A stretch of 64,000 nucleotides of DNA from assembly GCF_032362555.1 (NCBI RefSeq), contig NC_083516.1, positions 3,435,001 through 3,499,000 of the forward strand, read 5' to 3'. The DNA comes from Amyelois transitella (Eukaryota; Arthropoda; Insecta; Lepidoptera; Pyralidae). The notes below the pieces were generated by a model. That model saw only the letters and a program-made list of their open reading frames with translations, was not told the DNA's origin and searched no databases. Positions 50,001 through 61,961 of this stretch are shown piece by piece. Positions within the stretch are counted from its first letter, which is position 1; each line of letters opens with the position of its first letter. A program made the translations under genes and the position numbers.

Positions 50001-53000
50001 GTTGCTGCTTTAATTTGGTTAAAAAATAGTGAAAAGATAAGATAGTTTTTTTTTTTAATCTTAATTACTTATCGTTTGGATATTGTGGGCTCTACCACAG
50101 TTCAGTTTATTGATTACATTGGTTTGTTTGTTGTTTTTAATGCTTTCATTTGGATTATGGATAATAGCCCGGGCAGTGCGGCTACAGCTCAGCAATCGCA
50201 GTGGTATATTAATTAAAATAATAGTAGTAAAATCTTAATTGCTTTACATATTTATTTATTTTGTATGATATTTTTCAAAATTATTTCTAGTAATTCTCGT
50301 GTAGAAACCCAATTCACCCAATCCAGAATCATGGTCATAGACGACTCTCAGGCTCGTCAGGTTAGGTCTCAGTTCTTTATTTCTGTTCAAATTAACAATA
50401 ATTATATTGTTTAATTGTAGGCAACATGTACAGTCAGCAACACGGAGAAGAATACAGAGCCGAAAGTCATAAAAAAAATTAAATTAATGGAAATAACTTA
50501 CGGTCATTTGAATAAAATTAAAGAACTGAGAATAGACCTGAAGACAGCCTGGAGAGAGCCTGAGGGTCGTCTGTTAGCATGATTCTGGATTAGGTGAGTC
50601 AGGTTTCTACACAAAGAGAATCTCGTTTGACCTCCGCGACGTTTACATGGGAACGTAAGCCATGCAGTCGCTTTTTCCAATGTTTAGCGAAATGTACAAC
50701 TAGGTTTCGTCACGAATTTTTTACTCGCTGTATATAAGAGCACTTATACTAATGTAACTACATAATTCAGAAAAGAGCCATTAGTATCAAGTTCGTAAGT
50801 TGTTATGGAAACCCTATATTTCCAATGTACTTACACCAGATGTGCCTACTCGTGATGATTTATGTTACGGAACATGTTCATAACATCTGTATGTTTGATG
50901 GTTTTATTTTACGCGTATATCTTCACCTCTTGACACATTGAAGATAGTAGAACTGTATATTTTTTCAATATTTTTACAAAATGGTTTTGTTGAGGCCTCT
51001 GATTGTTAAGTACTTAGGTACATGTTTTTTCCAGTGCTACTTACAAACTTGGTTTTTAAAACTCTCTTCTTTATATGTTTAAGTGTCCAATCATGCTTAA
51101 GTCCCATCACGGGTTCAGCTGAACCATGACAAAACTCACATAAGCATAGTTGATACGAATTATCTCAAAATGACGTGTCGTAATAAAGGACAATGTTTCC
51201 TCTAGTGCATACTGTCATTTACAATCTTATATGTCCATTATCCATCCATATTATGAAATATTCTATTTGTTTCTACAGCGGGTACCGTGGCAGCACCTCC
51301 ACCAAAAAGCGGGAAATGAGGAGATTCGCCGTGTATGGCGTGTACGCGTGGGGGATGCCCGCTCTCCTCACAGCCTGCACTCTGAGCATGCAGTACGCCA
51401 AGTTGCCTTACTGGGTCATCAAGCCAGGCTTTGGAGACAGAAAATGCTGGTTCAGCAGTAAGTTTGATTTGGGACTTTTATATTGCATTAAGTAATCGTT
51501 GCGTATACGAGTACTATTATGTACTACGAGTATATTATTTACCTACACAGATAGAGCTAGTCTAAAGTAGGGTCGAGGCTTGTGTTATGTTTTAATTTAA
51601 CTCAACGATAAAATTTGGTATATACAAGTTTTATTGGTTTTACTTTTATTTAGATTTTTTAATTTACTTCAATTTATAAATACACTCTATTTGTAACACC
51701 AGCGGAAGTTGAAGGAAAAACTAGCAAATTTGAAAAGGACAATCGCGATTTGGTTTAATTCTCTTGCTTAAAAACTATTGTGTAGTCTGAGATATAAATA
51801 GTTTCCTAAAATATAAGTACCCACTCGTACCGTAAAGAGTCTTATTCAGCAGATGTTATGAATCAACACGCGGTTCGCCGGCTGCGTATCCCATCGGATT
51901 ATAGTTTTTGTAGTGTGAAATAAACACGGTATCGTGATTGACAAAAACCATAATCTCAGTAACCTTATATTTTTTATTTTTCTTATCTTGAAGTTACAGT
52001 CTTTGCTTCAAATACAAGTCGCAAGAAAAAATCTATTTAATTTACACAAAATAGCTTAGGACAGAATGTATCCTGAATTCCTGGCTATTTCGGCACTGAA
52101 TAAGTCAACAGTCTTCATGGATCTCACAAATTTTAACAGTAGAACAATTTGACGATATTTATAAAAAAAACATTTCATCATAGAAAGAAGAATTATAAAA
52201 CCATTTTCATAAGAACACATTACCTTCATTTCAAGACGCCACCCATTTATTAAATCACATACATTCAATCGAATACAAAGTACGTAAAATTATCATTTTA
52301 TGCAGAATATATCAAGAATTCAGGTAACCATCACAATAGACTTGGATCATTTGAAATCCCAGTGTGAAATGGGAATTCAAAACCTTTATGCGGCATCGGA
52401 TTTAAAGGCATTATGATTTAAAGCGTCAATTTGTTTAAGCGATTAAATGATAAATTTTCCTTGTGAATTCAAAATATTCAGAATAAGACATATCTACCAA
52501 ATTGCCTATATAAACTGTTAACCTGTAAACATGTTGAACAATGACGAAACATTTTACGGATAATTGAATGTTAAAAAAGACAGGCTTTGCTAACAATTAC
52601 CTGTTTAATTTTACCTGTTAAATTTAAACTAGCCTTTAAAATAAAAACAGCTGGCAACCTGTGTTGCCCCTTTAGAGAGCCCTTAGAGACGTTTAGTTAC
52701 ATTTCTATTATACATAGGTACGTAATATATTAATAACAAGTACTAAAGTTATTAATTGCCTTTTCTATTTCTTAATTTAAAAGATTGGCTGAGCGAGTTA
52801 GTCTACTTCTACCCGTCTGTGCTTGCTCTGGTGATCTGCAATCTGGTGCTATTTACCATCACGGCCCACAGAATCCGCTCCATCCGACAGGAGACCGCCA
52901 TCTTGAAGGGTTCCAAGTCAACTTCTAAGCTCAAGCAAGACAAACAAAGGTAAGGTTTACTCAATATTAAATCTTGTATCTTGTTATACTACTACTAATG

Positions 53001-55490
53001 GTGTTTGTAATTGCTAATCTTCAGAAACACTGAACTTCAATGATGCCCAAAACAACTATTCCACGCGGACGAAGTCGCGGGCACAGCTAGTCTTAAATAT
53101 AGTCTCAATTCTCTTTGGCGACTCATGGCTAATAATTTTAACTTTACCTACAGCATTATCGTACATACAGGATTAGGCCTTAGACCAAGTAAACTTGTAT
53201 GTTATAATATCACTATGTACCTATATGATAATTACCTGGGTGTAGGTATTTCGTTACAGCTAATTTATTTACCCGATATCCTGACCTGAGATGGATTAAT
53301 GTCATAGATAATGAGCAGGCACTCCTCACCACACATGATACTTATGTTGATTAATTAGAAAATGTCATATGCTGTTAACAATGTTTACAAGGATTCATTA
53401 GTTGATGTTTTAATTAAGCATTGCATACATACCATTGGTCAACAACATTTTTAAATGAAATACGTACAGATACCTATACTTTCTTCCCGGCTGTTCAGCG
53501 AATTTCCGCGTAACAGCGACTTGGGTGAAGTGGTGAGTGTCATCTATGACACTAGAATACCGGTTAGGTAAATAGAGTAGGTCTATAAATCCATCATAAA
53601 GGCCATCCTGTTATTGTAATTTGCTGTAAATTTATTGTGTGTGTTCAATTTCAGATACTCTCTCTACTTGAAATTGTTCATTGTGATGGGCATCAACTGG
53701 ACGGTGGAGCTGGTGAGCTTCGCAGTGGGTGGCTCCAACTGGTACTGGGTCCTGTTGGACATCTCCAACATCATGCTTGGCTTCTTTATATTCATTATCT
53801 TCGTTTGGAAGAAAAAAGTCCGCAATTTGGCGAGAAGAAGGTCTGTACTGTACCAACCAATTAAGTAGTTCAAATGATTAATCACTAACTGTGTGGAAAA
53901 TCCTTAAAAATAAAGGACTGGCACATTGTTTCACAACTGAAACTATCTAAAGGCAGGTAACGCATAGCCCAGACTGCTGAATCCAGAGACCTGAAATTAA
54001 GTATACAAATTCCTTTTCTCTTAGATCTGTCTTTCTCGAAATTAAGAAATAAACGTTGATTGACTTTTAGATTGAGATACATAAGGTATCTCTTAAGAGC
54101 GTCAGAGGTCGAAACGGAAGGTTTGGCCCGGTTGAAATGTGTATGGCGCAAAAAGATTGAAGTTGTATGGCCCAATGATTTTCGAAGTTATGTACATTAG
54201 TTTAAATACTAACTGATGCTCTTATTAATGTGATAGTTAGTGAGATGTTTTTCCCTTGCCGTAAGAGCACTGGTTAGCACTCGAACGAATGTACATAAAT
54301 CAGAAGAAGTCATTGAATTTGAACCTGTGCCCACTACTTTTCGACCACCTACGCGACGCTCTTCGATGATAACTAAATTGAAGGAAAGAAAGCTGATATT
54401 GATAAATTGCTTTGTTTGCGATCAATGTGACCTGGGTTGACCGTTCATTTGCGTGAAATTATGTGTGCCATAAATCGTCCTGCATAGTTTGCCAGCCTAG
54501 CCATATGGTACGTCGACTAACATAATTAAGTATTGTGTTAAGCTAAAATACGCTTTACATGTGTTCACATTAAAATATAGCTTTTGGCCCAACCGAAATC
54601 TCCCTGAAGACGACCCGGGGTTGCGGGGGAACATACATGCAATATAATAACGTCCTTATCTCTTAAGGGGTAGACAAAGCCAACTGTCTCGAAAAGACTG
54701 AAAGACCACTCAGCCGCTAAACACCAGCTCAGCTGTATGGCTCAATTATAGGATTAAGACTCAAACAGTGACAGGTTGCTAACTCATTATCTAAGAGAAT
54801 CCCAAGTATATTATCTCTTCCCGTGATTGATTAACAATGTATACGGGAAGAGAACCAGCTGGCATACACATTTTTTTAAAGTGTACATGGTACGACTTGA
54901 CAACCTCCTCTTTTTTAAGTCGGTTTAAAAACTCTCACAAACGGCTCTAATGATTTGGACGAGACTGCGATTACTACAATCTTGTTCTATCAACAGCTCT
55001 TCATCATGTTATCTAATGTGTGTTTGTAATGGGTTTTAAAGAGCCCTTGAATTGGTATGACGCACTGGTGGGTCTATGTTAGGCGAGGATGTCTGTGCAT
55101 GTTATATTTATAGTGCGGTTTTTAGTACAAAAAGGGACACTATATGACATCTCGTTAATGTCGATGGATGCACACTGTAATGCAATAGATATTATATACA
55201 TATAAGTAGTTATATAAAAAATGACTGAGGACATAGACACGAAGCGACTGAATGACTCCTTTTATTTGACCATCACGCATTAGGCTCACGCCAGTTGTAC
55301 TAGGTAAAAAGTGCTTTGAAAACAAAATAGACCACTTATGAATTTCACTTTCAGATACCGCAGCATCCGTGGTCTGCCTCCCATCACGTCGGAGTTCCGC
55401 AAGAGTACGAATGTGACCAGCACCGCGGTGACGGAGGAAAGTCGCCTCTCCTCTGACGACGCTCACGTACGACTGAAGGATATGAACTGA
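35064..55490 (+). CDS. Methuselah-like G-protein-coupled receptor, 8 exons
   Basis: Exons: 35064-35510, 43733-43913, 44286-44480, 47878-47956, 51279-51457, 52784-52949, 53655-53840, 55355-55490; phases join to give about 522 residues. A signal peptide (MGCKLFVFMTNLLVISLVSC) is followed by a cysteine-rich Methuselah ectodomain (RFGCPCLESNRVCIRKCCNP; N-glycosylation sites NIT, NVT, NGT, NDT). Seven hydrophobic helices follow: TM1 near ALYISYAVGLLLSVLFFLA, TM2 HGMCLMAYCAGLIVAY, TM3 GAFIVYYSFQTSFFWLNVM, TM4 FAVYGVYAWGMPALLTA, TM5 YPSVLALVICNLVLF, TM6 LFIVMGINWTVELVSF, TM7 WVLLDISNIMLGFFIFIIF. A serine/threonine-rich tail ends the protein. The family consists of insect plasma-membrane receptors; the ligand here is unknown. 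The exon 7 donor (GTCTGT) is weak: reading through adds SVLYQPIK and stops at 53868, a possible second isoform. A GTG upstream of the chosen ATG was rejected as a start. Confidence 0.9.
36289..36652 (+). pseudogene. Decayed RTE-type LINE reverse-transcriptase C-terminal fragment
   Basis: Reads LDASEMRMLRWMCGLTRMDK, then IRNEY, a frameshift, MTVAPINEKL, an in-frame stop, YGHIFTREEGHDYKGALN, GRFKKKWMDSVK. This is the block after the RT domain of RTE/BovB-like elements ('MRMLRWMCG...DKIRNEYIRGS...KKRWMD'). It has at least one frameshift and one stop, so it is dead. It lies in sense in intron 1 of the Methuselah-like gene. Confidence 0.75.
41853..42112 (+). repeat. SINE family A, full-length copy
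   Basis: GCCGTGTGGTTCCCGGCACC to a (ATGT)n tail. The 85-residue open frame across it (reading GRVVPGTNTKKNRTTPSLS) is repeat-derived and should not be annotated as a gene. Confidence 0.9.
43975..44125 (+). repeat. SINE family B, 3' part
   Basis: 'GGTTCCCTGCAAAGGTTGTGG', 'GACGGGAGTCACTTCGTATA', 'GCCAGGAGGAAAAAG'. It lies in the short intron 2 of the Methuselah-like gene. Confidence 0.65.
44990..45021. repeat. GC-rich perfect hairpin
   Basis: TGGCGAGGCGGGAC, loop TACT, then its exact reverse complement: 14-bp arms, almost all G/C, in an AT-rich intron. An unassigned minus-strand open frame (45003-45290) starts near it. Confidence 0.85.
45622..45673. repeat. Perfect 26-bp tandem duplication
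   Basis: Two identical, adjacent 26-bp units beginning ATGATTTTTAGTGATAG, in intron 3 of the Methuselah-like gene. Identical copies suggest a recent slip or a filler repair. Confidence 0.8.
45805..45895 (-). repeat. SINE family A, 5' part
   Basis: Reverse orientation: 'GCCTTTTATGACATCCATGG' to 'AAAGTGCCGTGAACC'. Diverged. Confidence 0.6.
46262..46580 (+). repeat. SINE family B, near full length
   Basis: Best reference copy in the window, about 315 bp. It has an A-box-like head (CGAATTGGTAAGGGGCC), a B-box-like GTTCAAATCC, then 'GGCAATTGGATATGTAACCA', 'CTTCATGTAAAAACCTGCC', 'CTCCTCTCCAGTGCAGTGAG' and an AAGGAAAAAG end. This layout shows a tRNA-derived SINE. Confidence 0.75.
48425..48975. repeat. 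Minisatellite, unit about 94 bp, 5-6 copies
   Basis: The core GTGTAGCTTGCAGGTCAATG, then TTTGTAACCTGGCATGATATG, recurs with starts near 48429, 48523, 48616, 48710 and, more diverged, 48780 and 48928. The first four copies are regularly spaced. The array lies in intron 4 of the Methuselah-like gene. Confidence 0.8.
50300..50700. repeat. Inverted pair of SINE family B pieces
   Basis: A sense piece at about 50300-50400 ('GTGTAGAAACCCAATTCACC', 'CAATCCAGAATCATGGTCAT') faces an antisense piece at about 50530-50700 ('GATTCTGGATTAGGTGAGTC', 'GGTTTCTACACAAAGAG'). Their sequences are complementary and would fold in the transcript. Confidence 0.65.
54090..54850. repeat. SINE cluster in the last Methuselah-like intron
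   Basis: Family B pieces in opposite orientations at about 54170-54240 (+) and 54240-54330 (-), followed by a diverged reverse family A copy at about 54640-54850. No exon is seen between 53869 and 55354. Confidence 0.6.
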
Positions 55491-57077
55491 CATCGTAAGG
55501 TCAGTTTCACAAAAATTTATCCATTGATAGGGGCATCTCCTCTATTATCTTCTTGTTCCCCTGTCTATTGGCCAGGTAACATCCTTACACTCTGGAGAGG
55601 AGCCCGGGGTACACGCTTGACACATTGCCCTTGGACCATTGGACTTGAAACTCAAATATTAAGACGAAAGTCCCATCTGACCTCAGCAACCTTTCCCGGG
55701 TAACCCCAACCCATTTCGGATCCTGGTTAAAAAAATTTATGAATATGATAATAAGCGTGCAGTGCAGACACTTCTCGCAAATATGCCTATATATATATAG
55801 ACTATAAATAGTTACTTGCACTCGTTATTTCAACCATCCCTATCATTATAATAAGCCGTCCTCTCTATTGCTGTATAATATTTTTTTACGGTGAGGGAAA
55901 ATTTTGAAGCCTTTATTTGATGTAACTGGATGTGTAGCCATAATCCTATATGGGTTGAGTTCTCCTGCAAATGTTGTGGATCCAGGTCAGACGCTTCGTG
56001 TAAAACCCTGACTTACCCACTGCAGAATCACGTATGGTCAAAGGTGCACCCCGGGCACCGCTTTAGGGAGGTGAGAATGAGACCGAGATTAACGCCAAGC
56101 GGAAGAAGAAGAGAAGTCGTAAATGTATCATTCGTTTCATTAGTGGGTTCATATATCTCGTTTCTGGTTTGATTTTTATAATTAAGTAGTTACTGAAGTT
56201 TAATAAATATATTTTAATGGATACAAATTTATATTTTCAGATAGGGCTCAAGAATTCTCATATGGATATGCCGCTACATTTTTTGCATTAAGATTCAAGC
56301 ACATTTTTATAATTTATGAGGAGTGCAGAGTAAATGTGTGCGTTTGTTGATTACCTATATGCAGTATTGATGAATTTTGATTTTTTAATATTAAAGTAGG
56401 TACCTAAACATTGTAATGAACATCACAGCCAGTTTTAATCCCGGCTGTTTCATAAAACTCAAATGCAATTAAGTACCTTAGTAGTTACTTATTGTTATAA
56501 TAAACATTGTAAAATCAAGAAGTAAAAAATGATGTGAAAATTTAAAAGAAGAGGATCACCTATTTATTCATTCCTTCCAGCTATGATTTAATCTTAACAA
56601 TTAAGTTTATTTGGTGAAGCTGTAGGTAAAATAAATATTTATGCCACCCCATACAAATTGAGTGATCAATGAACTCGTTCAGCCGATGCCACTTTGTAAG
56701 GAAGGTCTGAATTTTATGTTCTTATAAGACTAAATTTGTTTAACGATTAAATATAAGCTCATGTTTTCATAAAGATACTCACATAACGTAGTAACTAAGC
56801 ATACGAGTATTATAAAAATCTGGCTGTAAGAACGGCGGTAAGCCACCTACCTAGTTCATAGATACTTTTACCTTGTGTGAGTTTTTGAACCTAGTATGAT
56901 GTAAAAAAAATTAAAGGAATGTAAAATAATAATTTGGCTCTCTTTTAGGTCTTTCGGTATTGTTAAGATAGAAATTATAAGAGTGCTCGCAAAATTTGTA
57001 CATAAATAATTTAGAATGTAACCTTTATCGGGACATGACAAGTACCTGATTTTCAACCGATGATCATCAACCCGCGC

Positions 57078-57335
57078 GCCGTGTAGTTCCCGGCGCCAAT
57101 AGAAAATGGAATAGGACTACTCCATCTTCTTCCCATGGATGTCGTAAAAGGCGACTAAGGTATCGGCGTACAAACTTGGAATTCTTCTTTTAGGCGATGG
57201 GCTAGCAACCTGTCACTATTTGAAACTCAATTCTAACATTAAGCCAAACAGCTGAACGTGGTCTTTCAGTCTTTTCAAGACTGTTGGCTCTGTGTACCCC
57301 GCAAGGGATATAGACGTGATGATATGTTAGTATGT
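57078..57335 (+). repeat. SINE family A, full-length copy
   Basis: GCCGTGTAGTTCCCGGCGCC to 'GGGATATAGACGTGATGATA'. A second, diverged copy follows at 57717-57910. Confidence 0.85.
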
Positions 57336-58689
57336 CTCATCAACCCGGCGGTTCTACCGTTGAGAGAAAGTTACAACTAGCTTTTGCACGGGGATACAGT
57401 CACGTCAGAATTTCCAGAGGAACAGTTATTCCTAAAGGTCTACTCTATCAGTGTACCAAATTTCATCAGAATCGATTCAGTAGTTTAAAAGTTAACATAA
57501 TTACAAGAATAGGTACAAAACTTTTATATTTATTATTAGTGTAGATGTGCATAAATGTTAATGAAGACAGTCGTTAGGTCAGCAAGAAAAAAGTGGATTT
57601 TGCTTAGCAGTGGATCTATTAGACGGCGAAATAGATGTATTAAGTACTACAATTTACATTTAAATTATACTAACCAAAATAAATACATATAAATAAAAAC
57701 CTTTATTTTTTTTGCCGTCACTTCAGAATAGTTACCGCTCTACCTCTTTTCAATGGATAGTGTAAAAAAGCAACTAAGGGACGGTCTAATAAACTTGGGA
57801 TTCTTCTGTTAGACATAATTGGCTAGGAACCTGTCAGTGTTTGAATCTCAATTCCAAAATTTGGCCATACAGTTGAGCGTGGCCTTTTTTTGAGATTGTT
57901 AAATCTGTTGGTAGTAGGTACTTATCTATTATTAGTCATGACATTGGTATCTTCATTCATATATGATCGAAGGTGTTAAAGAAATAAAAATAAAGTAGAC
58001 AAGTAAGTATTAAGACTGTATTCTGTTGCATCTAACAACTGAGTGTACTCATAAATATGTAAGTTTATACAGGTGACTTTTAATTCAACTGCATAAATTT
58101 AACTGTTAAGTGTACTCATCTAAAGGATATTTAAAAACGTTAAAAGAAAAATATCGGTTCATATTTCAGAAAGTACGAAAAAAATAAAAGTATCAAAATC
58201 CACAATCCTTAACACGTCATATCACCCCGGCCGGCGGAAAAGCGACGCGTAAGATTCAGAGGTCAACGACACAATTCATTCAGCTGAGCGATCTCGACAA
58301 CTCTGTACTTTACTTGATCTTGATACTAGAAAAATAATTTATTTTTCAGACATTTATTTACATGTTTAGTTTTAATTTCTTTTTGTAGTATCGTTTTCTT
58401 TTCGTTCATCTTTAATAAAGCGTGTGACGTAGATAGTTTTTGAGGGATTTTTAAATCTGAAAATGATGATGTTAAATTTAAATAAAAATAGGCTGAAACG
58501 GCTCTGAAGCATGGCTATAGTCTATGTTTAAAAGGATGCATTTGTTTTAAATGTGCCAAACTAACAGGGGAATCCCCTGATATTGTCATCAAACGAGCAA
58601 GTCGTAACAACCCGATCAAATAAAATAGGATTCTATCGACTATTAAACAATAAGAAAATGCTGTACATTTATGTTTGGAACAACATAGA

Positions 58690-59071
58690 AAAACTTTTAA
58701 AAGGACTTTAGATGTGAATGTGAGCCCATTCTTGAAAAAGCACCTCGCGTTTGGTCAGTGCTTACGAAGATGATTTGGAGATTAGCCTAGGCGACGAATT
58801 AGTGTAGTTCGCTGAACTGCTGAAAACAGATGTGGCTACAGTTATTGATAGCAAGAAACCAGAGTCCTTAGAATCGTGTTTCCCAAACACAGAAATTGCC
58901 TTGCGCATTTACTTATCTCTCATGATCACTAACTGCAGTGGCGAGCGTTCTTTTTCAACGTTAAAATGTATTAAAAACGAGTTAAGAAACACGATGGGCC
59001 AAGAACGTTTTAATCACCTTACTTTGATGAATATAGATTATAATTTGCTTAAAGATGATTTAGTGATTTAG
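58690..59071 (+). pseudogene. hAT transposase C-terminal fragment (ZMYM1-like)
   Basis: The open part 58832-59071 encodes about 79 residues including FPNTEIALRIYLSLM, ITNCSGERSFSTLKCIKN and LRNTMGQERFNHLTLMNI. This is the C-terminal dimerisation region of hAT-superfamily transposases and ZMYM1-like proteins. Upstream sequence back to about 58690 has stops and frameshifts, and no DNA-binding or catalytic part is present. It is a truncated, dead copy. Confidence 0.8.
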
Positions 59072-59394
59072 TGAAAGTGTTATCTCTAAATTTGCCCATA
59101 TGAAATGCAGAAAAGTTTATTTGTAATAGTTTTGTTTTATTTAATACCCTTCAAATTGAGAAACTATAGCAACCCAAAAGCCTCTTGACAGACTTTGCTA
59201 CAGGCCCCGCGCTGGCTTAATCCGGCACTGATGATCTTCCTTAATGAGAAATACAATGGGAACTTTATTTATGTATGTTCAAAATCTTTAATGTGTACAA
59301 ATGCCTTTTTTCAAAGTTATTTACCTGTAGCTGTATTTTATCTGTAGTTTTGGTGTATTTTTTAATAAACAATGAAACAAAAATGCGCAAGTAA

Positions 59395-59550
59395 TGTGTA
59401 TGGGTTGGGTGCAGAGGTTCGAATCCTACCTCGGCCATGTACCAATAACTATTTTCTAAGAATTGCACATTAATTTGAATACTGACCGATGCTCTTACGG
59501 TGGGGGAAAACATCGTGAGTAAACCTGCACATTCAGGCAACTCAAAACTT
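59395..59550 (+). repeat. SINE family B, 5' half
   Basis: Clear B-box GGTTCGAATCC in 'GCAGAGGTTCGAATCCTACC', then 'GGCCATGTACCAATAAC', 'GATGCTCTTACGGTGGGGGA' and 'CTGCACATTCAGGCAACT'. Confidence 0.75.
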
Positions 59551-60303
59551 ATAACGTCCATCTTTTTCCGTAGATGTTAAAAAGCAAGCCACCCAATTTT
59601 ACCTATTTGGCCGCGGCTTAGTAATATAAACTACGAGTAGCTAGTAAAAAATAGATGTATTACTTAGAAAAACTACAATTTTGAATACTTAGAAAAAGAT
59701 AAAGTTATTGGAAATTACAACCATCACATTTGTACACATACATATCTAATCTAAGTCTGAATGATAACGCTTCTTTAGGTATATATCTGCTAATCATCTG
59801 AATTAGATACCAACAAATCATAGTCTATATACCTACTAACCGGTCCGTTTTTTTAGGTTATTCGTAACAAACAAAACCATACTCCATAACATTAGTCCTT
59901 TAAAATTGAGTAGGTAGTGAAATAAGCCTTTTACAATTGACATTAATTGAATACTCTTAGCCTTTTACCGAACTAGTTCTGTCGGTAATAGTGTTGCCAA
60001 CAACCCTCTACTCGATACAGAAGCTACATGGGGGATTTCTTTACAAAATAGTTTTTAAACGATTGATTCTTGTTTCGATTAGGACAACATTATTTTCGAA
60101 AGTCTTCTTACTTTTACTAAGTTTAATTTAAATTTAGGCTATACCATTCATCATTTCTACATGAGACGGACTATTTTCAAACGCAATCACATCTGGGCAA
60201 CATCATGCAAATCATATTGAGGCTTGCCATTTGTCTTGTCGCCGGCTACAACAAGTCGTATGCGAATATTGGTCTTTAACTATTTATTTTGGTAAGTTTT
60301 TAC

Positions 60304-60434
60304 GTTAACTTTGTTTAAAATGTGTGATACCTATAGTATCACACATTTTAAACAAAGTTAACTTCCACTGCCTGTCGTCAAAAGTATGCTTAAATTTAAA
60401 AAGACCCAACTTTTATAAATTTAAGCATACTTTT
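60304..60434. repeat. Two perfect hairpins (27 bp and 19 bp arms)
   Basis: Arms 60304-60330 and 60336-60362 pair perfectly over 27 bp around a 5-nt loop (CTATA). Arms 60380-60398 and 60416-60434 pair perfectly over 19 bp around a 17-nt loop. More AT-rich self-complementary sequence follows to about 60510. This is probably a foldback element. Confidence 0.85.
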
Positions 60435-61262
60435 TATATTTTACATATTTTAACCAAATTATATTATATACAAATTGTATATAATACTATATATCATTTG
60501 TATATATAATAGGGCAACAAATAAATACTGGATACGGCAACCCATAATTTCTAGTAACAACAACATTGGCAACTAAAACTTTCGGTTAATACCCGTCACG
60601 ATCAATAGTGTTGTGTTCATTTAGTGTAAGATATAACTGTACTTTTGGTAACGATTCTTAGAAAGGCTGATTCAGCCCTCAGTGCCTACGGCAGTCTGTT
60701 TGTAAATTAGATAAAAAATAAGAGAATATTTTTTGTAAACTTATTATCCCACTACATTTAGGTAGGTAAGCTGTCGGTATTTTTTGAAAGGATATTGTTA
60801 CTGGTTTAATATCGAAATACCTCTAACATAAGCCTGGAAAGGACTGAATAGAAAAGGACTGAGTAGAATGATTCTTCTAAATTCTACTAAAATGTATGTA
60901 GGTATATCTAAATATTATGTATGTATATACGTACATATTATCACGTCTATAGGTATGCTTTGCGGGCTTGCAGAACCAACACAACAGTCTTGAAAAGACA
61001 GAAAGTCCACAAAAGCTGTATATTAGAAAGAGTACAAATAATAATTATGAGATGAGTGATGATGTGAGGCACTGGCACTGGCACAATTTAACGTTTAACA
61101 GTAAGATGCATAATTTTATTCATCACATAAGTTTATCTCTCTGGTTAATAGAGGTTTAGCATTGTTACCAAAAGTATGTTTGTCTCTCTTCTATATTGCC
61201 TCGTGTGTACGCAGTAAGTGCTATTGGACAATGGACTTGTAGAGTGGCCTGCGGATGCAGTC

Positions 61263-61336
61263 TATAAATACCACAATCTCATAAGTCGGCACGCCAGTCA
61301 GTACGCTGAATTTTACGCACAAGTTGTCATAATCAG
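61263..61336 (+). promoter_or_regulatory. TATA promoter and non-coding exon 1 of the ISG12-like gene
   Basis: TATAAATA at 61263, then an initiator-like CAGTCAGT at 61295-61302. A short leader runs to 61336, where CAG|GTAAGT gives a strong donor. The matching acceptor TTTTTAG is at 62030, one base before the ATG. Splicing of a 5' UTR intron of 694 bp is inferred. Confidence 0.65.
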
Positions 61337-61620
61337 GTAAGTTAGTTTGTATTTAATTGTTTCAGTTTTTAGATCCGATAACGAACTACCTACTAGCCAA
61401 GTTAGTTAATTAGCTGCATAAAGGGCACAGAAATCTTAGTGAAGCATCAGTCCGCCATTTTGTGGTGGCGATTACAATAAAAATAGTGAGATGTTTTAAT
61501 TTTTAATCCATCCTGATAATCCATTTCCACATTGATGGAAAAATTTTCGAAAACGAATGGCCTTAAAATTGAAGACTTGATTTTGAATTACGACCGACCG
61601 GTTAGTGTACTTATACGAAA

Positions 61621-61961
61621 GCACATTTTGGGACTTTTTTTTGGAAATTTCGCCGATATTTTATGCCCTATTAAGCCTTATTTTTTATGATGATGCTTTT
61701 GGTCGTATCTAAGCCCTGACGGCTTAGATACGATCAAAAGCTTCCCTTAAGGTCATATGAACTTTTTCGCTGCGGGTCATAGTTCCAGAGATATCGTCAC
61801 TTCTTTTACGTAATTTTATTTGGTGAAGGGAGGAGTTTACAAAAAAGTGTCCCATGTAACGCTGGCCTGTATGGTCATACCTAAGCCCTGGCATCATAAA
61901 CAATACGGCTTAATAGGGCATAAAAAATCGGCGAGATTTTTCTAAGTCCCAAAAAGTGCGC
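61621..61961. mobile_element. MITE with about 55-bp terminal inverted repeats
   Basis: About 340 bp. The left end GCACATTTTGGGACTTT, then CGCCGATATTTTATGCCC and TATTAAGCC, is mirrored at the right end (GGCTTAATAGGGCATAAA, AATCGGCGAG, AAGTCCCAAAAAGTGCGC). An internal palindrome of about 16-bp arms (GTATCTAAGCC / GGCTTAGATAC) lies near 61703-61738. There is no open frame. It sits in the 5' UTR intron of the ISG12-like gene. Confidence 0.8.

Larger units (their letters stand above)
55491..61262. other. Spacer between the Methuselah-like and ISG12-like genes
   Basis: 5.8 kb without a recognised host gene. It holds an inverted pair of family B SINEs (55580-55735 reverse, 55890-56110 forward), a full family A copy (57078-57335), another repeat (57340-57540), a diverged family A copy (57717-57910), a dead hAT fragment (58690-59071), a family B 5' half (59395-59550) and perfect hairpins (60304-60434). 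An AATAAA near 56204 could end the receptor transcript. Confidence 0.5.

Noticed and set aside
52056-52268. 70-residue minus-strand frame in receptor intron 5.
   Set aside because: No splice context, AT-rich composition, no recognisable domain.
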